NCBI GenBank assembly: GCA_035515075.1
Contig: DATJBZ010000013.1
Location: forward strand, 25,264 to 89,263
Direction of reading: 5' to 3'
Origin: Moheibacter sp035515075
GTDB lineage: Bacteria; Bacteroidota; Bacteroidia; Flavobacteriales; Weeksellaceae
DNA: 64,000 nucleotides
The notes beneath the pieces were generated by a model. The model did not search any database. It saw only the letters and a list, made by a program, of their open reading frames with translations, and was not told where the DNA came from. Both the position numbers and the translations under genes were made by a program. Shown here one piece after another: positions 9,680 to 18,819 of this stretch; within the stretch, counting starts at the first letter, position 1, and each line of letters starts with the position of its first letter.

Positions 9680-10780
9680 TTATAGTTCTTCTTGTTTTTG
9701 TCCCATCAACATCAAAAAGGCTTTCAAAAACTCGTCGATGTCTCCGTCCAAAACGGATTGTACATCACTGGTTTCGTGTCCTGTTCTCACGTCTTTGACC
9801 AATTGATAGGGTTGCATCACATAATTTCGAATTTGTGAGCCCCATTCAATTTTCATCTTATTGGCTTCAATCTCATTTCTTGCCGCCATTCTTTTTTCCA
9901 ATTCAATTTTGTATAATTCAGAGCGCAACATCTGCATGGCTCTTTCACGGTTGGCCAACTGAGAACGACCTTCTTGACAAACAACGACAATTCCTGTGGG
10001 TTTGTGGGTCAATTGTACCTTGGTTTCTACTTTGTTGACGTGTTGTCCTCCCGCGCCACCCGAACGCGAAGTATGCAATTCAATCTCGCTTGGATTCAAA
10101 TCAATTTCAATCGAATCATCGACCAAAGGATAAACATAGACCGAAACAAAGCTCGTGTGTCTTTTGGCGTTGCTGTCAAATGGAGAAATTCTCACCAAAC
10201 GATGGACGCCATTTTCACCTTTCAAATAACCAAAAGCAAACTCACCTTCAATTTCCAAAGTCACGGTTTTTACGCCAGCAACATCGCCATCTTGGTAGTT
10301 CAGTTCACGGATTTTATAGCCATTGTGCTCTGCCCACATGGTGTACATCCGCATCAACATCCCAGCGAAATCGCAACTTTCAGTTCCACCAGCACCTGCC
10401 GTGATCTGTAATATCGCACTCAAATTGTCCCCCTCTTCGGACAACATGTTTTTGAATTCAATGTCTTCCAAGGCTTTGAGCGTTGTTTCGTATTGTGCTT
10501 TCACATCTTCATCACTGGCTTCGCCTTCATGGTTGAACTCGATCAATACTTCTAAATCGTTGAAATTGTGAACGATACTATTGTATTCTTCCACCCATTT
10601 CTTTTTAGAACGGAGCGATTTCATCATGTTTTCAGCTTCTTTCGGATCATTCCAAAAGTCTGGAGAAGCAGCACGTTCTTCCTCATTGATGATTTCAATT
10701 TCCTTTTTTTCTATTTCTAAATAGGCATGTAAGTCTTTGATTCTTTGACTTAAGTCCTTGATGGATTCGTTATTAAACAT
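9680..10780 (-). CDS. prfB: Peptide chain release factor 2, without programmed frameshift
   Basis: 366 residues, full length for RF2. It has the codon-recognition tripeptide SPF in RISPFDSNAKRHTS, which reads UGA and UAA, and the GGQ motif in SGGAGGQHVNKVETK, which triggers peptide release on the ribosome. In many bacteria prfB needs a +1 frameshift at an in-frame UGA near codon 26; here the frame runs straight through that region (LHAYLEIEKK) with no stop, so this autoregulation is absent. It heads an abutting prfB-trkA-trkH unit with a TATCTTTG promoter directly before the start. Confidence 0.96.
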   Translation of the reverse strand: MFNNESIKDLSQRIKDLHAYLEIEKKEIEIINEEERAASPDFWNDPKEAENMMKSLRSKKKWVEEYNSIVHNFNDLEVLIEFNHEGEASDEDVKAQYETTLKALEDIEFKNMLSEEGDNLSAILQITAGAGGTESCDFAGMLMRMYTMWAEHNGYKIRELNYQDGDVAGVKTVTLEIEGEFAFGYLKGENGVHRLVRISPFDSNAKRHTSFVSVYVYPLVDDSIEIDLNPSEIELHTSRSGGAGGQHVNKVETKVQLTHKPTGIVVVCQEGRSQLANRERAMQMLRSELYKIELEKRMAARNEIEANKMKIEWGSQIRNYVMQPYQLVKDVRTGHETSDVQSVLDGDIDEFLKAFLMLMGQKQEEL

Positions 10781-10785
10781 AGCGG

Positions 10786-10793
10786 CAAAGATA
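10786..10793 (-). promoter_or_regulatory. -7 promoter element of prfB-trkA-trkH
   Basis: TATCTTTG on the minus strand, exact consensus, five bases before the prfB ATG. The messenger would be almost leaderless. Confidence 0.45.
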
Positions 10794-10817
10794 CTATTTA
10801 TCTGTCAAAATCTGCAC

Positions 10818-10825
10818 TAACTTTG
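10818..10825 (+). promoter_or_regulatory. -7 promoter element, probably of the arsC-type gene
   Basis: TAACTTTG on the plus strand, an exact TAnnTTTG match, 116 bases before the chosen start. It lies back to back with the prfB promoter. Confidence 0.4.
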
Positions 10826-10941
10826 TTTGTTCCATGAAAAAAAATGCAACAATTATTGTAAATACCTGCTGCTTTGTTAAGTTTGCGTGAAGGTTGTTGT
10901 ACATGTTTTGTACGATGATTATTTTTGATGAAAATTATAAA

Positions 10942-11289
10942 ATGTCCATGATTAAAATTTATCACAATCCACGTTGTAGCAAAAGTAGAGAAGCCGTTCA
11001 ATTGTTGGAAGCAGAGGAATTGGCTTTTGAAATTGTAGATTATTTGAAACAACCGCCAACGGTGGACGAATTGAAGGATTTGATCAAAATGTTGGACATT
11101 GCGCCCATTGAGTTGGTTCGCGTGAAAGAAACCATTTGGAAAGAAAATTACCAAGGAAAAGATTTGTCTTCTGAAGAAATCATTGCCGCTTTGCATGCCC
11201 ATCCTCGTTTGATTGAAAGGCCAATTGTCGTCCGAGAAAATCAAGCCATCATTGGCCGGCCGCCTGTTTTGATCAAAAACATTTTGTAA
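10942..11289 (+). CDS. arsC: ArsC/Spx-fold arsenate reductase-like protein
   Basis: 115 residues of the glutaredoxin-coupled ArsC family. Starting at 10942 places the catalytic cysteine at position 12 in IYHNPRCSKSR, the same position as in the E. coli enzyme. The arginines that bind the oxyanion are kept in LVRVKE, IERPIVV and GRPP. It could reduce arsenate to arsenite, but chromosomal members with no ars neighbours (YffB/YfgD-like) often have unknown roles, so the substrate is uncertain. The frame is open upstream to 10894 but those residues do not fit the family. rel follows 33 bases downstream. Confidence 0.85.
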   Translation: MSMIKIYHNPRCSKSREAVQLLEAEELAFEIVDYLKQPPTVDELKDLIKMLDIAPIELVRVKETIWKENYQGKDLSSEEIIAALHAHPRLIERPIVVRENQAIIGRPPVLIKNIL

Positions 11290-11322
11290 TACACCAACGA
11301 AAATATTGCTAACTTTAGACTT

Positions 11323-13545
11323 ATGGAAGAAGAGAAGATTTTGGATGCTGCGGAATTAGAAAATCAGGAGATTTCCCGTCGTTATAAGAAAATGTTGAAG
11401 AATACGTACCAAACTTTGACCAAAGAGGACAAAAAGTTGATTCGTAAAGCTTTTGATTTGGCCGTTGTGGCGCACAAAGACCAACGCAGAAAAACAGGAG
11501 AGCCGTATATTTTTCATCCGATCGAAGTGGCCAACATCGTGGCCAATGAAATTGGGTTGGGGGCGACGAGCATTGCTGCTGCTTTGATGCATGATGTAGT
11601 GGAAGATACCAATTATACTTTGGAAGACATTCGAGAAATGTTTGGCGAAAGAATTGCGCGCATCATCGACGGTTTGACCAAAATTTCGATTCTCAACAAA
11701 CAAGACGTTTCCATACAATCGGAAAATTACCGCAAATTGTTGTTGACTTTGTCTGAGGATGTTCGGGTGATTTTGATCAAAATTGCGGACCGATTGCACA
11801 ATATGCGCACTTTGGATTCGATGCAGGAAGACAAGCAGGTCAAAATCGCTTCTGAAACCATTTTTATTTATGCGCCTTTGGCCCATCGGATGGGCTTGTA
11901 CAACATCAAATCCGAATTGGAAGATTTGAGTTTGAAATACACCAAACCTGAGGAATATTTTCAAATTGAAAGAAAGTTACAAGAGTCCAAGGAAGAAAGA
12001 GAAAGTTACATCGATGATTTTTCAGAATTATTGAGAGAGCGATTGGAAGCAGAAGGTTTGGAATTTGAAATCAAAGGACGGTCCAAATCGGTGTATTCCA
12101 TTCAGCGAAAAATGATCACTCAACACGTCAATTTCGAGGAGGTGTATGACAAATTTGCGGTGCGCATCGTGTACCGTTCTGACCAAAAAAACGAAAAGTT
12201 TTTGGCTTGGAAAATTTATTCCATTGTGACCGATATTTTTCGACCGAATCCCAAACGACTGCGCGATTGGATTTCTCAACCGAAATCCACAGGCTACGAA
12301 TCCTTGCACATCACGGTCTTAGGACCTTTGGCACGTTGGGTGGAAGTGCAAATTCGTTCAGAACGAATGGATGAATTGGCAGAGCGTGGCGTGGCGGCGC
12401 ATTACAAATACAAGGAAAACTACAAAGTGGAAGATTCAAAGGTGGACGAATGGATCGGTCAAGTGCGGGAGATGTTGGAAAACAATGAAGCGCAGGATGC
12501 AACGGAATTCATCAACAACTTTCAATTCAATCTGTACGCCAAGGAAATCTATGTTTTTTCACCCAAAGGTGATTTGTATTCTTTGCCCAAAGGTGCGACT
12601 TCTTTGGACTTTGCTTATGCGATTCATACCAATGTAGGAAACACTTGTTTGGGCGCAAAAGTCAATGGGAAGTTGTATCCGCTGAGCCATCAATTGCAAA
12701 GTGGTGATCAAATTGAAATTTTGACTTCTGTCAACCAAAAGCCCAAAGCAGATTGGTTGGAATTTGCGATCACGAGCCGAGCGAGATCCAAAATCAAAGC
12801 TTCGCTCAATGCAGAAAAAAGAGAATTGTCAGAAGAAGGCAAGGAGATTTTGATGCGGAAGTTGCGCCATTTGAAAATTGATTTCAATGAAGGCACGGTC
12901 AATGATTTGCAGCATTTTTTCAAAACAAAAAACAGCCAGGACATTTTTTACAATGTCGCAACAGGCGTTATTGACAACCAGAGTTTGCGCAAATTTGCCG
13001 AATCAAAATCAGGTATATCTGCTTTTATCAATCGCTTTCGCCCGAGATCAAAATCGACGACACTGCCTTTGACCGAAGGCGAACAGAAATTTGATGCGCT
13101 GGTTTTTGGACCCGATGAAGAAAAATTGGATTTCGAATTGGCTTCTTGTTGCAATCCGATTGCGGGTGACAAGGTGTTTGGTTTTGTGACAGTTTCCAAA
13201 GGCATTCGCGTACACAAACGAGATTGTCCAAATGCCGTGGCCTTGCAAGCCAATCAGGCGTACCGGATCATTCGTGCCAAATGGATTGATTCTTCTTCCC
13301 AAATTTACCGCGCGATCATTGACATTCATGGTTTGGACCGCATTGGGATGATCAACGACATTACAAAAATCATCTCGTCGAACTTGCATGTTCACATCAG
13401 AAGTTTCAATATTTCGGAAGAAGACGGTATCTTTGAAGGAAAAATTTCGGTGTCCGTCAAAAACAAGAGTCAGTTGGATAAAATCATGACTGAAATCAAG
13501 TTGGTTGATGGAATCAAAAAAGTAAGCCGAACGTATGCAAATTAA
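11323..13545 (+). CDS. rel: Bifunctional (p)ppGpp synthetase/hydrolase (RelA/SpoT family)
   Basis: 740 residues with the long RSH layout: HD hydrolase domain with HDVVEDT (about residues 50-200), synthetase domain with YDKFAVRIVY and STGYESLHITV (about 240-360), TGS domain (about 410-470), a zinc-finger-like segment with ASCCNP and HKRDCPNA, and a C-terminal ACT domain. HDxxED is intact, so hydrolysis should be active, and the RLRD loop before the synthetase core resembles the RxKD of bifunctional enzymes. It controls the stringent response. A near-consensus TAACTTTA element lies about 10 bases before the start. Confidence 0.95.
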   Translation: MEEEKILDAAELENQEISRRYKKMLKNTYQTLTKEDKKLIRKAFDLAVVAHKDQRRKTGEPYIFHPIEVANIVANEIGLGATSIAAALMHDVVEDTNYTLEDIREMFGERIARIIDGLTKISILNKQDVSIQSENYRKLLLTLSEDVRVILIKIADRLHNMRTLDSMQEDKQVKIASETIFIYAPLAHRMGLYNIKSELEDLSLKYTKPEEYFQIERKLQESKEERESYIDDFSELLRERLEAEGLEFEIKGRSKSVYSIQRKMITQHVNFEEVYDKFAVRIVYRSDQKNEKFLAWKIYSIVTDIFRPNPKRLRDWISQPKSTGYESLHITVLGPLARWVEVQIRSERMDELAERGVAAHYKYKENYKVEDSKVDEWIGQVREMLENNEAQDATEFINNFQFNLYAKEIYVFSPKGDLYSLPKGATSLDFAYAIHTNVGNTCLGAKVNGKLYPLSHQLQSGDQIEILTSVNQKPKADWLEFAITSRARSKIKASLNAEKRELSEEGKEILMRKLRHLKIDFNEGTVNDLQHFFKTKNSQDIFYNVATGVIDNQSLRKFAESKSGISAFINRFRPRSKSTTLPLTEGEQKFDALVFGPDEEKLDFELASCCNPIAGDKVFGFVTVSKGIRVHKRDCPNAVALQANQAYRIIRAKWIDSSSQIYRAIIDIHGLDRIGMINDITKIISSNLHVHIRSFNISEEDGIFEGKISVSVKNKSQLDKIMTEIKLVDGIKKVSRTYAN

Positions 13546-13551
13546 TCAATT

Positions 13552-13755
13552 ATGAAAATTAAAAGCTTTGTCTTGTATGTCGCCGGATTTTTTATTGCTT
13601 GTGGCATTGGCTATTATTACAACTATGTGGTCGGATTCTTGGCCGGTATGGTTTTGTACGTATTTTTCTTGATGTTTTTGGGCTTTATTGTTGGCTTGAC
13701 CGATGCCAATCCGACAGAGAAATCCATCTATGACCGCCGAAAGAAAGTAGAGTGA
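13552..13755 (+). CDS. Small two-helix membrane protein of unknown function
   Basis: 67 residues with two hydrophobic helices (about 5-22 and 27-48) separated by a short loop, then a charged C-terminal tail ending YDRRKKVE. It starts six bases after the rel stop codon, so it is probably co-transcribed with rel. I do not recognise a family. The position and the positive-inside tail support a real inner-membrane protein. Confidence 0.6.
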   Translation: MKIKSFVLYVAGFFIACGIGYYYNYVVGFLAGMVLYVFFLMFLGFIVGLTDANPTEKSIYDRRKKVE

Positions 13756-13901
13756 GTTCATAAAGTATCGTGTAGCATGATTTATTAATTCCTTTTTTTA
13801 AGGAATAATGCTTTGAATGGGCAATGTAATTTTGTATCATGCAATGCTCCAAAGGGATTTAGTTACCGCTCACGTGATCTTATTAATTAAAAAAAAGAGA
13901 T

Positions 13902-15023
13902 TTAAACTTCTTTTCTAAACGTTTTTCTTCTTTTGTGGATGACAGGATCATAGTCTTTCCAAAGCAATTGAACACTTTGGTTTGCTTCTAATTCTGGATT
14001 GGTTTCCAAGAATTGGATGTTGTTTCTTTTGAAAGTTTCGTGCATTTCCTTGAAGATGATGGCCGTGACGCCTTTTTTCTGGAACTTTGGATGCACGCCA
14101 ATCAAAACAAATTCAGCCGTATCATTCTTTTTTTGCGCTTTCAATAAATGGTACCAACCCCAAGGCAATAATTTCCCTTTGGCTTTTTGCAAGGCTTTGG
14201 CAAAGGAAGGCATCACAATCGCAAAAGCAATCAATTCTTCTGCGTCATCTTCAATGATGGTGATGAAATCAGGCGAAAGGATGTTGGCGTATTTTTCAGC
14301 ATAAAATGCTTTTTGTTTGTCCGTGATGGGCACATAGCTTTCCAATTCACTGTAAGAAACCTCCAACAAATTAAAAACAGGTTGTATGTATTTCCGAAGA
14401 TCTGCTTTGGTTTTCAGCCGAACCAGTTTTAAGCCATAACGCTTGGTGACCAAATCCGAAAAGCTGTAAATTTTTTCAGGAATGCTTTCTGGGGCATTGA
14501 TGCGCATTTCCAGCCATTCTTTTTCTGGAACAAAGCCCAATTTTTCTAAATGTGTTGCATAATAGGCGAAATTGTATTGGCCGATGACGGTGGCCATTTG
14601 GTCAAAACCTTCGGTCAATAAACCCGCTTTTTCCATGCTGGTTGCGCCCATTGGTCCTTCCAAGTGGTCTAAACCATGGTCTTTGGCGATTTCGTATAAT
14701 TTTTCAAACAGCGCTTGGCTGACTTTCAAGTCATCAATTGCATCAAAATAAGCAAACCGCAGTTTTTTGATGTGTTGTTGCTCCGTTTCGTGAAAGTTGA
14801 TGATGCCAGCAATTCTCCCCACAATTTTTTTGTTTTGCATGGCCAAAAAATAAAAGGCTTTGGCAGATTGAAAAGCAGGATTGACCGCTGTGTCCAAAGC
14901 TTTGATTTCATCAGCCATCAAAGGAGGAACAGCGCAAGGATTGTTTTTGTACAATTCAATGTGGAACTTGACAAATTGTTCAAGTTCTTTTTTTGAATGA
15001 ATTTGTTTGACTTCAATTTTCAT
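13902..15023 (-). CDS. GNAT-fold acyltransferase-like protein, about 370 residues
   Basis: 373 residues, conserved in style among Bacteroidota but without a proven function as far as I know. The N-terminal half has FYFLAMQNKKIVGRIAGIIN, matching the beta4 region of GNAT domains, then GPMGATSMEKAGLLTEGFD. The C-terminal half has FVLIGVHPKFQKKGV, which resembles the acetyl-CoA loop, followed by an ETNPELEANQSV segment. It probably has two GNAT-like halves. It is a single gene with a TATCTTTG promoter nine bases upstream. Confidence 0.7.
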   Translation of the reverse strand: MKIEVKQIHSKKELEQFVKFHIELYKNNPCAVPPLMADEIKALDTAVNPAFQSAKAFYFLAMQNKKIVGRIAGIINFHETEQQHIKKLRFAYFDAIDDLKVSQALFEKLYEIAKDHGLDHLEGPMGATSMEKAGLLTEGFDQMATVIGQYNFAYYATHLEKLGFVPEKEWLEMRINAPESIPEKIYSFSDLVTKRYGLKLVRLKTKADLRKYIQPVFNLLEVSYSELESYVPITDKQKAFYAEKYANILSPDFITIIEDDAEELIAFAIVMPSFAKALQKAKGKLLPWGWYHLLKAQKKNDTAEFVLIGVHPKFQKKGVTAIIFKEMHETFKRNNIQFLETNPELEANQSVQLLWKDYDPVIHKRRKTFRKEV

Positions 15024-15031
15024 ACGAAGCG

Positions 15032-15039
15032 CAAAGATA
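15032..15039 (-). promoter_or_regulatory. -7 promoter element of the GNAT-like gene
   Basis: TATCTTTG on the minus strand, exact consensus, eight bases before the start codon. Confidence 0.45.
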
Positions 15040-15046
15040 GTTTAAA

Positions 15047-16504
15047 CTATGGATTAAAATCAAAGCCTTTGTCCAAATACATTTCAGTAGAAAATCTTTG
15101 CAGTTTTTCGCTGATTTCTACGGCTTTTAGATGGGTATTCATTGGAACTGATGTGGTTTTACTTGCGTTGGGAACAATTTGTTGCAAGGCAGCAGCGAGC
15201 AAAGGGTCTTCAAGAGAACCCAAAGGAGGAAGATGTTCTAAATAATGCAATTCATTGATGTTTTGGAGGGGTTCAATGCCTTGGGAAGGAGAAGATTGGT
15301 CCAAAACATTTTTGTATTCAAACACGATGGGTTGCATGGCCCAAGTATGGTTAGGATTGGCGGCTTCAGAGGAAGTGTAGCCTTTGTTGGGCGAATCGTA
15401 CAAGGTGATGGAGCCTACGGTTTTTCCATAGGTTTTTTGCCCAAATACATTCACGTTGATGTATGCATTCATGCAACTGATGAGCATTTCACTCGCGGAT
15501 GCGGTTTGATTGCTGGTCAAGATGAACAAACGATTGAGAAAAAGATGGTTGAAATTGACGTGTCCGTTTTCATTCAAATCATCGTCGTAGGTTTTTCCTT
15601 TGTTGGTAAAAGTATAAACCGAATTGTTATTAGCCGCTTTTTGGTTGAAATACAAACGGGTAAAGTCTTGTTCATTGAATTGTCCAGTGATCATGCTGCC
15701 CAAATAAGCTGCGGTTTGTACAGTTCCCCCGCCATTGTACCGCAAATCAATGACCAAATCGGTGATGTCTTGGCTGCGAAAATATCCGATGGTTTCATTC
15801 AGTTCGTCATTGAAATTGGCGCGAAATCCATTGTACAATAAATAACCCACTTTTTGTGTACCGAAATCCAATACTTTGGCCAAATGGATGGGGTTTTCTT
15901 GTATTTCGGTTTGGCTCAGCGAGATGTTGAGATTCAGGTCCTGAAGATGGCCATTTTGTAGAATGGCCATGCCAAAATTGGCGGTGTTTTGACTCAAAAG
16001 CGAAACGTAATTGGATGCGGTCAATTGAACGCCATTGATCCGTGAAAAGATTTGTCCTCTGTGCATGCCAGCGAGATCGGCCGAAGAATGGGGCAAAACA
16101 TAACGAACGTAACCAAAAATTTTATCGGATTGAGCAGATTCATACACCAAGCCGTAATTCATGCCAAAACTTTTGTTGATGCCTGCGAACTGTTGGTCCA
16201 AAGCATGGTAATCCTCGACGATCCAAGAAAATCGATCGGTTTGTCCGCGGTCATACAATAAACCATAAAACAAATCTTGGGTGCTTTGTGCTTGGATGAA
16301 TTGTTGGTAAGCATTCGCTGTTGGAAAGGCGTCATCTGCCAATTTAGGGCTTTGTTCTTGCCAATAATACCATAAATTCATGGCTTTCCAAACGAAGTCA
16401 TTGACCGAAATGGACGGTCGAACGTTGTCGTCATCGTTTTTACAGCCAATGAAAAAAAGACTGAATGAAACAAGGCAAATCAATGTAAAAGTATGGGTTT
16501 TCAT
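15047..16504 (-). CDS. S41-family C-terminal processing peptidase, lipoprotein
   Basis: 485 residues from the ATG at 16504; the frame is open 14 codons further but this start gives a clean lipoprotein signal with lipobox FFIGC and a following acidic NDDDN stretch, typical of surface-exposed Bacteroidota lipoproteins. A PDZ-like segment (VLPHSSADLAGMHRG) precedes the S41 core, where LRYNGGGTVQTA, the serine in NQTASASEMLI and the lysine in TYGKTVGS give the Ser-Lys catalytic set. It would cleave proteins in the envelope; the target is unknown. A TATCTTTA near-match lies at 16525-16532. Confidence 0.9.
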   Translation of the reverse strand: MKTHTFTLICLVSFSLFFIGCKNDDDNVRPSISVNDFVWKAMNLWYYWQEQSPKLADDAFPTANAYQQFIQAQSTQDLFYGLLYDRGQTDRFSWIVEDYHALDQQFAGINKSFGMNYGLVYESAQSDKIFGYVRYVLPHSSADLAGMHRGQIFSRINGVQLTASNYVSLLSQNTANFGMAILQNGHLQDLNLNISLSQTEIQENPIHLAKVLDFGTQKVGYLLYNGFRANFNDELNETIGYFRSQDITDLVIDLRYNGGGTVQTAAYLGSMITGQFNEQDFTRLYFNQKAANNNSVYTFTNKGKTYDDDLNENGHVNFNHLFLNRLFILTSNQTASASEMLISCMNAYINVNVFGQKTYGKTVGSITLYDSPNKGYTSSEAANPNHTWAMQPIVFEYKNVLDQSSPSQGIEPLQNINELHYLEHLPPLGSLEDPLLAAALQQIVPNASKTTSVPMNTHLKAVEISEKLQRFSTEMYLDKGFDFNP

Positions 16505-16791
16505 GTGGTTTTTTAATAGCACCTCTAAAGATAGGAAATAAATCATTTATCGGCCAATTGAAAGTGGTGTTTTAATAAAAATGCTGTGATGGGTTCACCA
16601 AGATTTTGTTCGAATTGAAAACAAATGGATAAGCGGTTTGCTATGAAGCATTGCATCAAAAATGTGAGAATTGCGTTGTTCATTTAGCATAAATTTTAAC
16701 AACACATTCAATTCATTTGATCAAAATAATCATGAAATTTACCCATCAAATGAGGATTTTTCATTGAAGTGTAAAAAGTAAAAACGTTGAT

Positions 16792-18048
16792 TTGGAGCGA
16801 ATTGAGGAGAAGTTAAAAATATTGGCGGATGCCGCAAAGTACGATGTGAGCTGCAGCTCGATCGGGAGCAAGCGAAAAAATAAGGGAGGAATTGGTGATG
16901 CTTCGGCGTCGGGTATTTGTCATACGTATACCGAAGACGGTCGTTGTGTTTCTTTGCTCAAAATACTATTGACCAATCATTGCATTTACGATTGTTCATT
17001 TTGTGTGAGCAGAAGAAGCAATGACGTGAAAAGAGCAGCATTTACGGTGGATGAAGTCGTGGATTTGACGATGAATTTTTACAGAAGAAATTACATTGAA
17101 GGTTTGTTTTTGAGTTCAGGGATTTTTAAGAATGCGGACTTCACGATGGAGCGCTTGATGCGTGTGGTCAAAAAACTGCGTTTGGAAGAGCGATACAATG
17201 GATACATTCATTTGAAAACGATTCCTGGCGCCAGTGAAGACTTGATCAAAGAAGCCGGTTTGTATGTGGACCGAATGAGCATCAATTTGGAATTGCCGAC
17301 CGAAGCTGGTTTGAAGATGGTTGCGCCTGAAAAAGACCATGAATCGGTGAAGAAACCATTGGCCTTTGTGCAAAATCAAATTCAAACTATCAAGTCAGAA
17401 TCGAAGTTGATCAAACATACGCCACTGTTTGTTCCTGCTGGACAAAGTACCCAAATGGTGATTGGTGCTACACCTGAAACTGATTTTGAGATCATGAATG
17501 TTGCTAAGACTTTTTATGATGATTATCAATTGAAACGGGTGTATTACAGCGGTTATATTCCGATCAATTCAGAAAATTCATTGTTGCCCATGGTGGGAAG
17601 TAGGCCACCTTTGGTGCGCGAAAATCGTTTGTATCAAACCGATTGGTTGTTGCGTTTTTATGATTTTGATTTGGATGAAATTTTGAATCCCGAACACCAA
17701 CATTTGGATCTGGACATCGATCCGAAATTGAGTTGGGCGTTGCGCAATCCATCGTTTTTTCCAGTAGACATTAATTATGCAGATTACAAACAGATCATCA
17801 GAATTCCAGGAGTAGGCAGGCAATCGGCGATGAAAATCATTCGCTCGAGAAAATTTGGGAGGTTGCATGAGTACCAAGTGAAAAAAATGGGCATTGCTTT
17901 CAATCGTGCCAAGCACTTCATGCGTTGTGCCGATACGCCCATGATGTTGGGCAATCCTTCCATGGGACAAGTGCGACAGCTGATTGTGCAGAAAAGTTCA
18001 GCCAAGCATTTGAAAAATGTAAACGATTCACAGTTGAGCTTGTTTTAG
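16792..18048 (+). CDS. Putative DNA modification/repair radical SAM protein (uracil-DNA-glycosylase-linked type)
   Basis: 418 residues. The radical-SAM cluster motif CIYDCSFC (CxxxCxxC) lies near residue 65, and a helix-hairpin-helix (IPGVGRQSAMKIIRSRKFG) is in the C-terminal quarter, which suggests DNA binding. The layout and opening (LADAAKYDVSCSSIGS) match the family I know as the radical SAM protein linked to UDG-like partners. No ATG fits, and the frame is closed by TGA at 16765, so TTG at 16792 is the likely start. The next gene starts at the base after its stop codon. The reaction is unknown. Confidence 0.88.
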   Translation: MERIEEKLKILADAAKYDVSCSSIGSKRKNKGGIGDASASGICHTYTEDGRCVSLLKILLTNHCIYDCSFCVSRRSNDVKRAAFTVDEVVDLTMNFYRRNYIEGLFLSSGIFKNADFTMERLMRVVKKLRLEERYNGYIHLKTIPGASEDLIKEAGLYVDRMSINLELPTEAGLKMVAPEKDHESVKKPLAFVQNQIQTIKSESKLIKHTPLFVPAGQSTQMVIGATPETDFEIMNVAKTFYDDYQLKRVYYSGYIPINSENSLLPMVGSRPPLVRENRLYQTDWLLRFYDFDLDEILNPEHQHLDLDIDPKLSWALRNPSFFPVDINYADYKQIIRIPGVGRQSAMKIIRSRKFGRLHEYQVKKMGIAFNRAKHFMRCADTPMMLGNPSMGQVRQLIVQKSSAKHLKNVNDSQLSLF

Positions 18049-18816
18049 ATGAATTATATATTTGACGGAACTTACCATGGGTTTTTGTGTTGTGTGTTTG
18101 TGAATTTCGAACGAAAAGATACGGATGTACAATTGCAAGTGGAAGGCGAGGACGCTTCTCAAGCGGATTTGTTTGCAGAACACCGATTGATCTTTACTGA
18201 TTTGGTGAAAGCCCAAAGGGTGCAAGCGGGGCTGAACAGAATTTTGCAAAAATCGAAAGCCATGGATTTTTTCAGGGTGTTTTTATCAGAAGACCGAAAG
18301 GCATGGGTGGCTTCTTTCAACATCATTTGTCAATTGTTTTCGGGACAAGCTCAAATTCTTGAAAATTATGGCGATGCAGAGGTATTGTATTTCGCCCAAA
18401 CTTTGAAAAAAGTCAGCCGAGAACGGCATCGCATGAAAGCTTTTGTACGATTCAGCAAAAGCAGTGATGGGTTGTTTTTTGCAGTTGTGGAGCCGGATTT
18501 CAATGTTTTGCCATTGATCGTTCCTTTTTTCAAAAACAGGTATGCCGATCAGTCTTGGTTGATTTATGATGTGAAACGAAAATATGGCTTGTTGTATGAC
18601 AAAAAATCGGTGATGGAAGTGCAACTTTCGCCTGAAGAAAAACAAGCTTTGACGACGGATGCAGTGATTTCATTGGACGAAAAAGATGCGCATTTCCAAA
18701 CGCTCTGGAAACGGTATTACCAAAGCACCAACATTGAAGCGAGGAGAAATATGAAATTGCATTTGCAATATGTTCCCAAAAGATATTGGAAATATTTGGT
18801 AGAAAAACAAACCTGA
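18049..18816 (+). CDS. Radical-SAM-linked DNA metabolism protein (DUF4130/TIGR03915 type) without UDG domain
   Basis: 255 residues that match the partner family of the preceding radical SAM gene: an N-terminal YIFDGTYHGFLCCVF, a middle stretch RHRMKAFVRFSKSSDGLFFAVVEPDFN written in shorter form as HRMKAFVRF and EPDFN, and a C-terminal RNMKLHLQYVPKRYWKYL. In other bacteria this domain is often fused to a uracil-DNA glycosylase; here the protein ends before any such domain. The start abuts the stop of the radical SAM gene, so the two are made together. The biochemical role is not established. Confidence 0.85.
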   Translation: MNYIFDGTYHGFLCCVFVNFERKDTDVQLQVEGEDASQADLFAEHRLIFTDLVKAQRVQAGLNRILQKSKAMDFFRVFLSEDRKAWVASFNIICQLFSGQAQILENYGDAEVLYFAQTLKKVSRERHRMKAFVRFSKSSDGLFFAVVEPDFNVLPLIVPFFKNRYADQSWLIYDVKRKYGLLYDKKSVMEVQLSPEEKQALTTDAVISLDEKDAHFQTLWKRYYQSTNIEARRNMKLHLQYVPKRYWKYLVEKQT

Positions 18817-18819
18817 AAC

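Noticed and set aside
10942..11289. Arsenic resistance operon
   Set aside because: No arsB, acr3 or arsR gene is near; a chromosomal ArsC-like reductase with unknown role is as likely.
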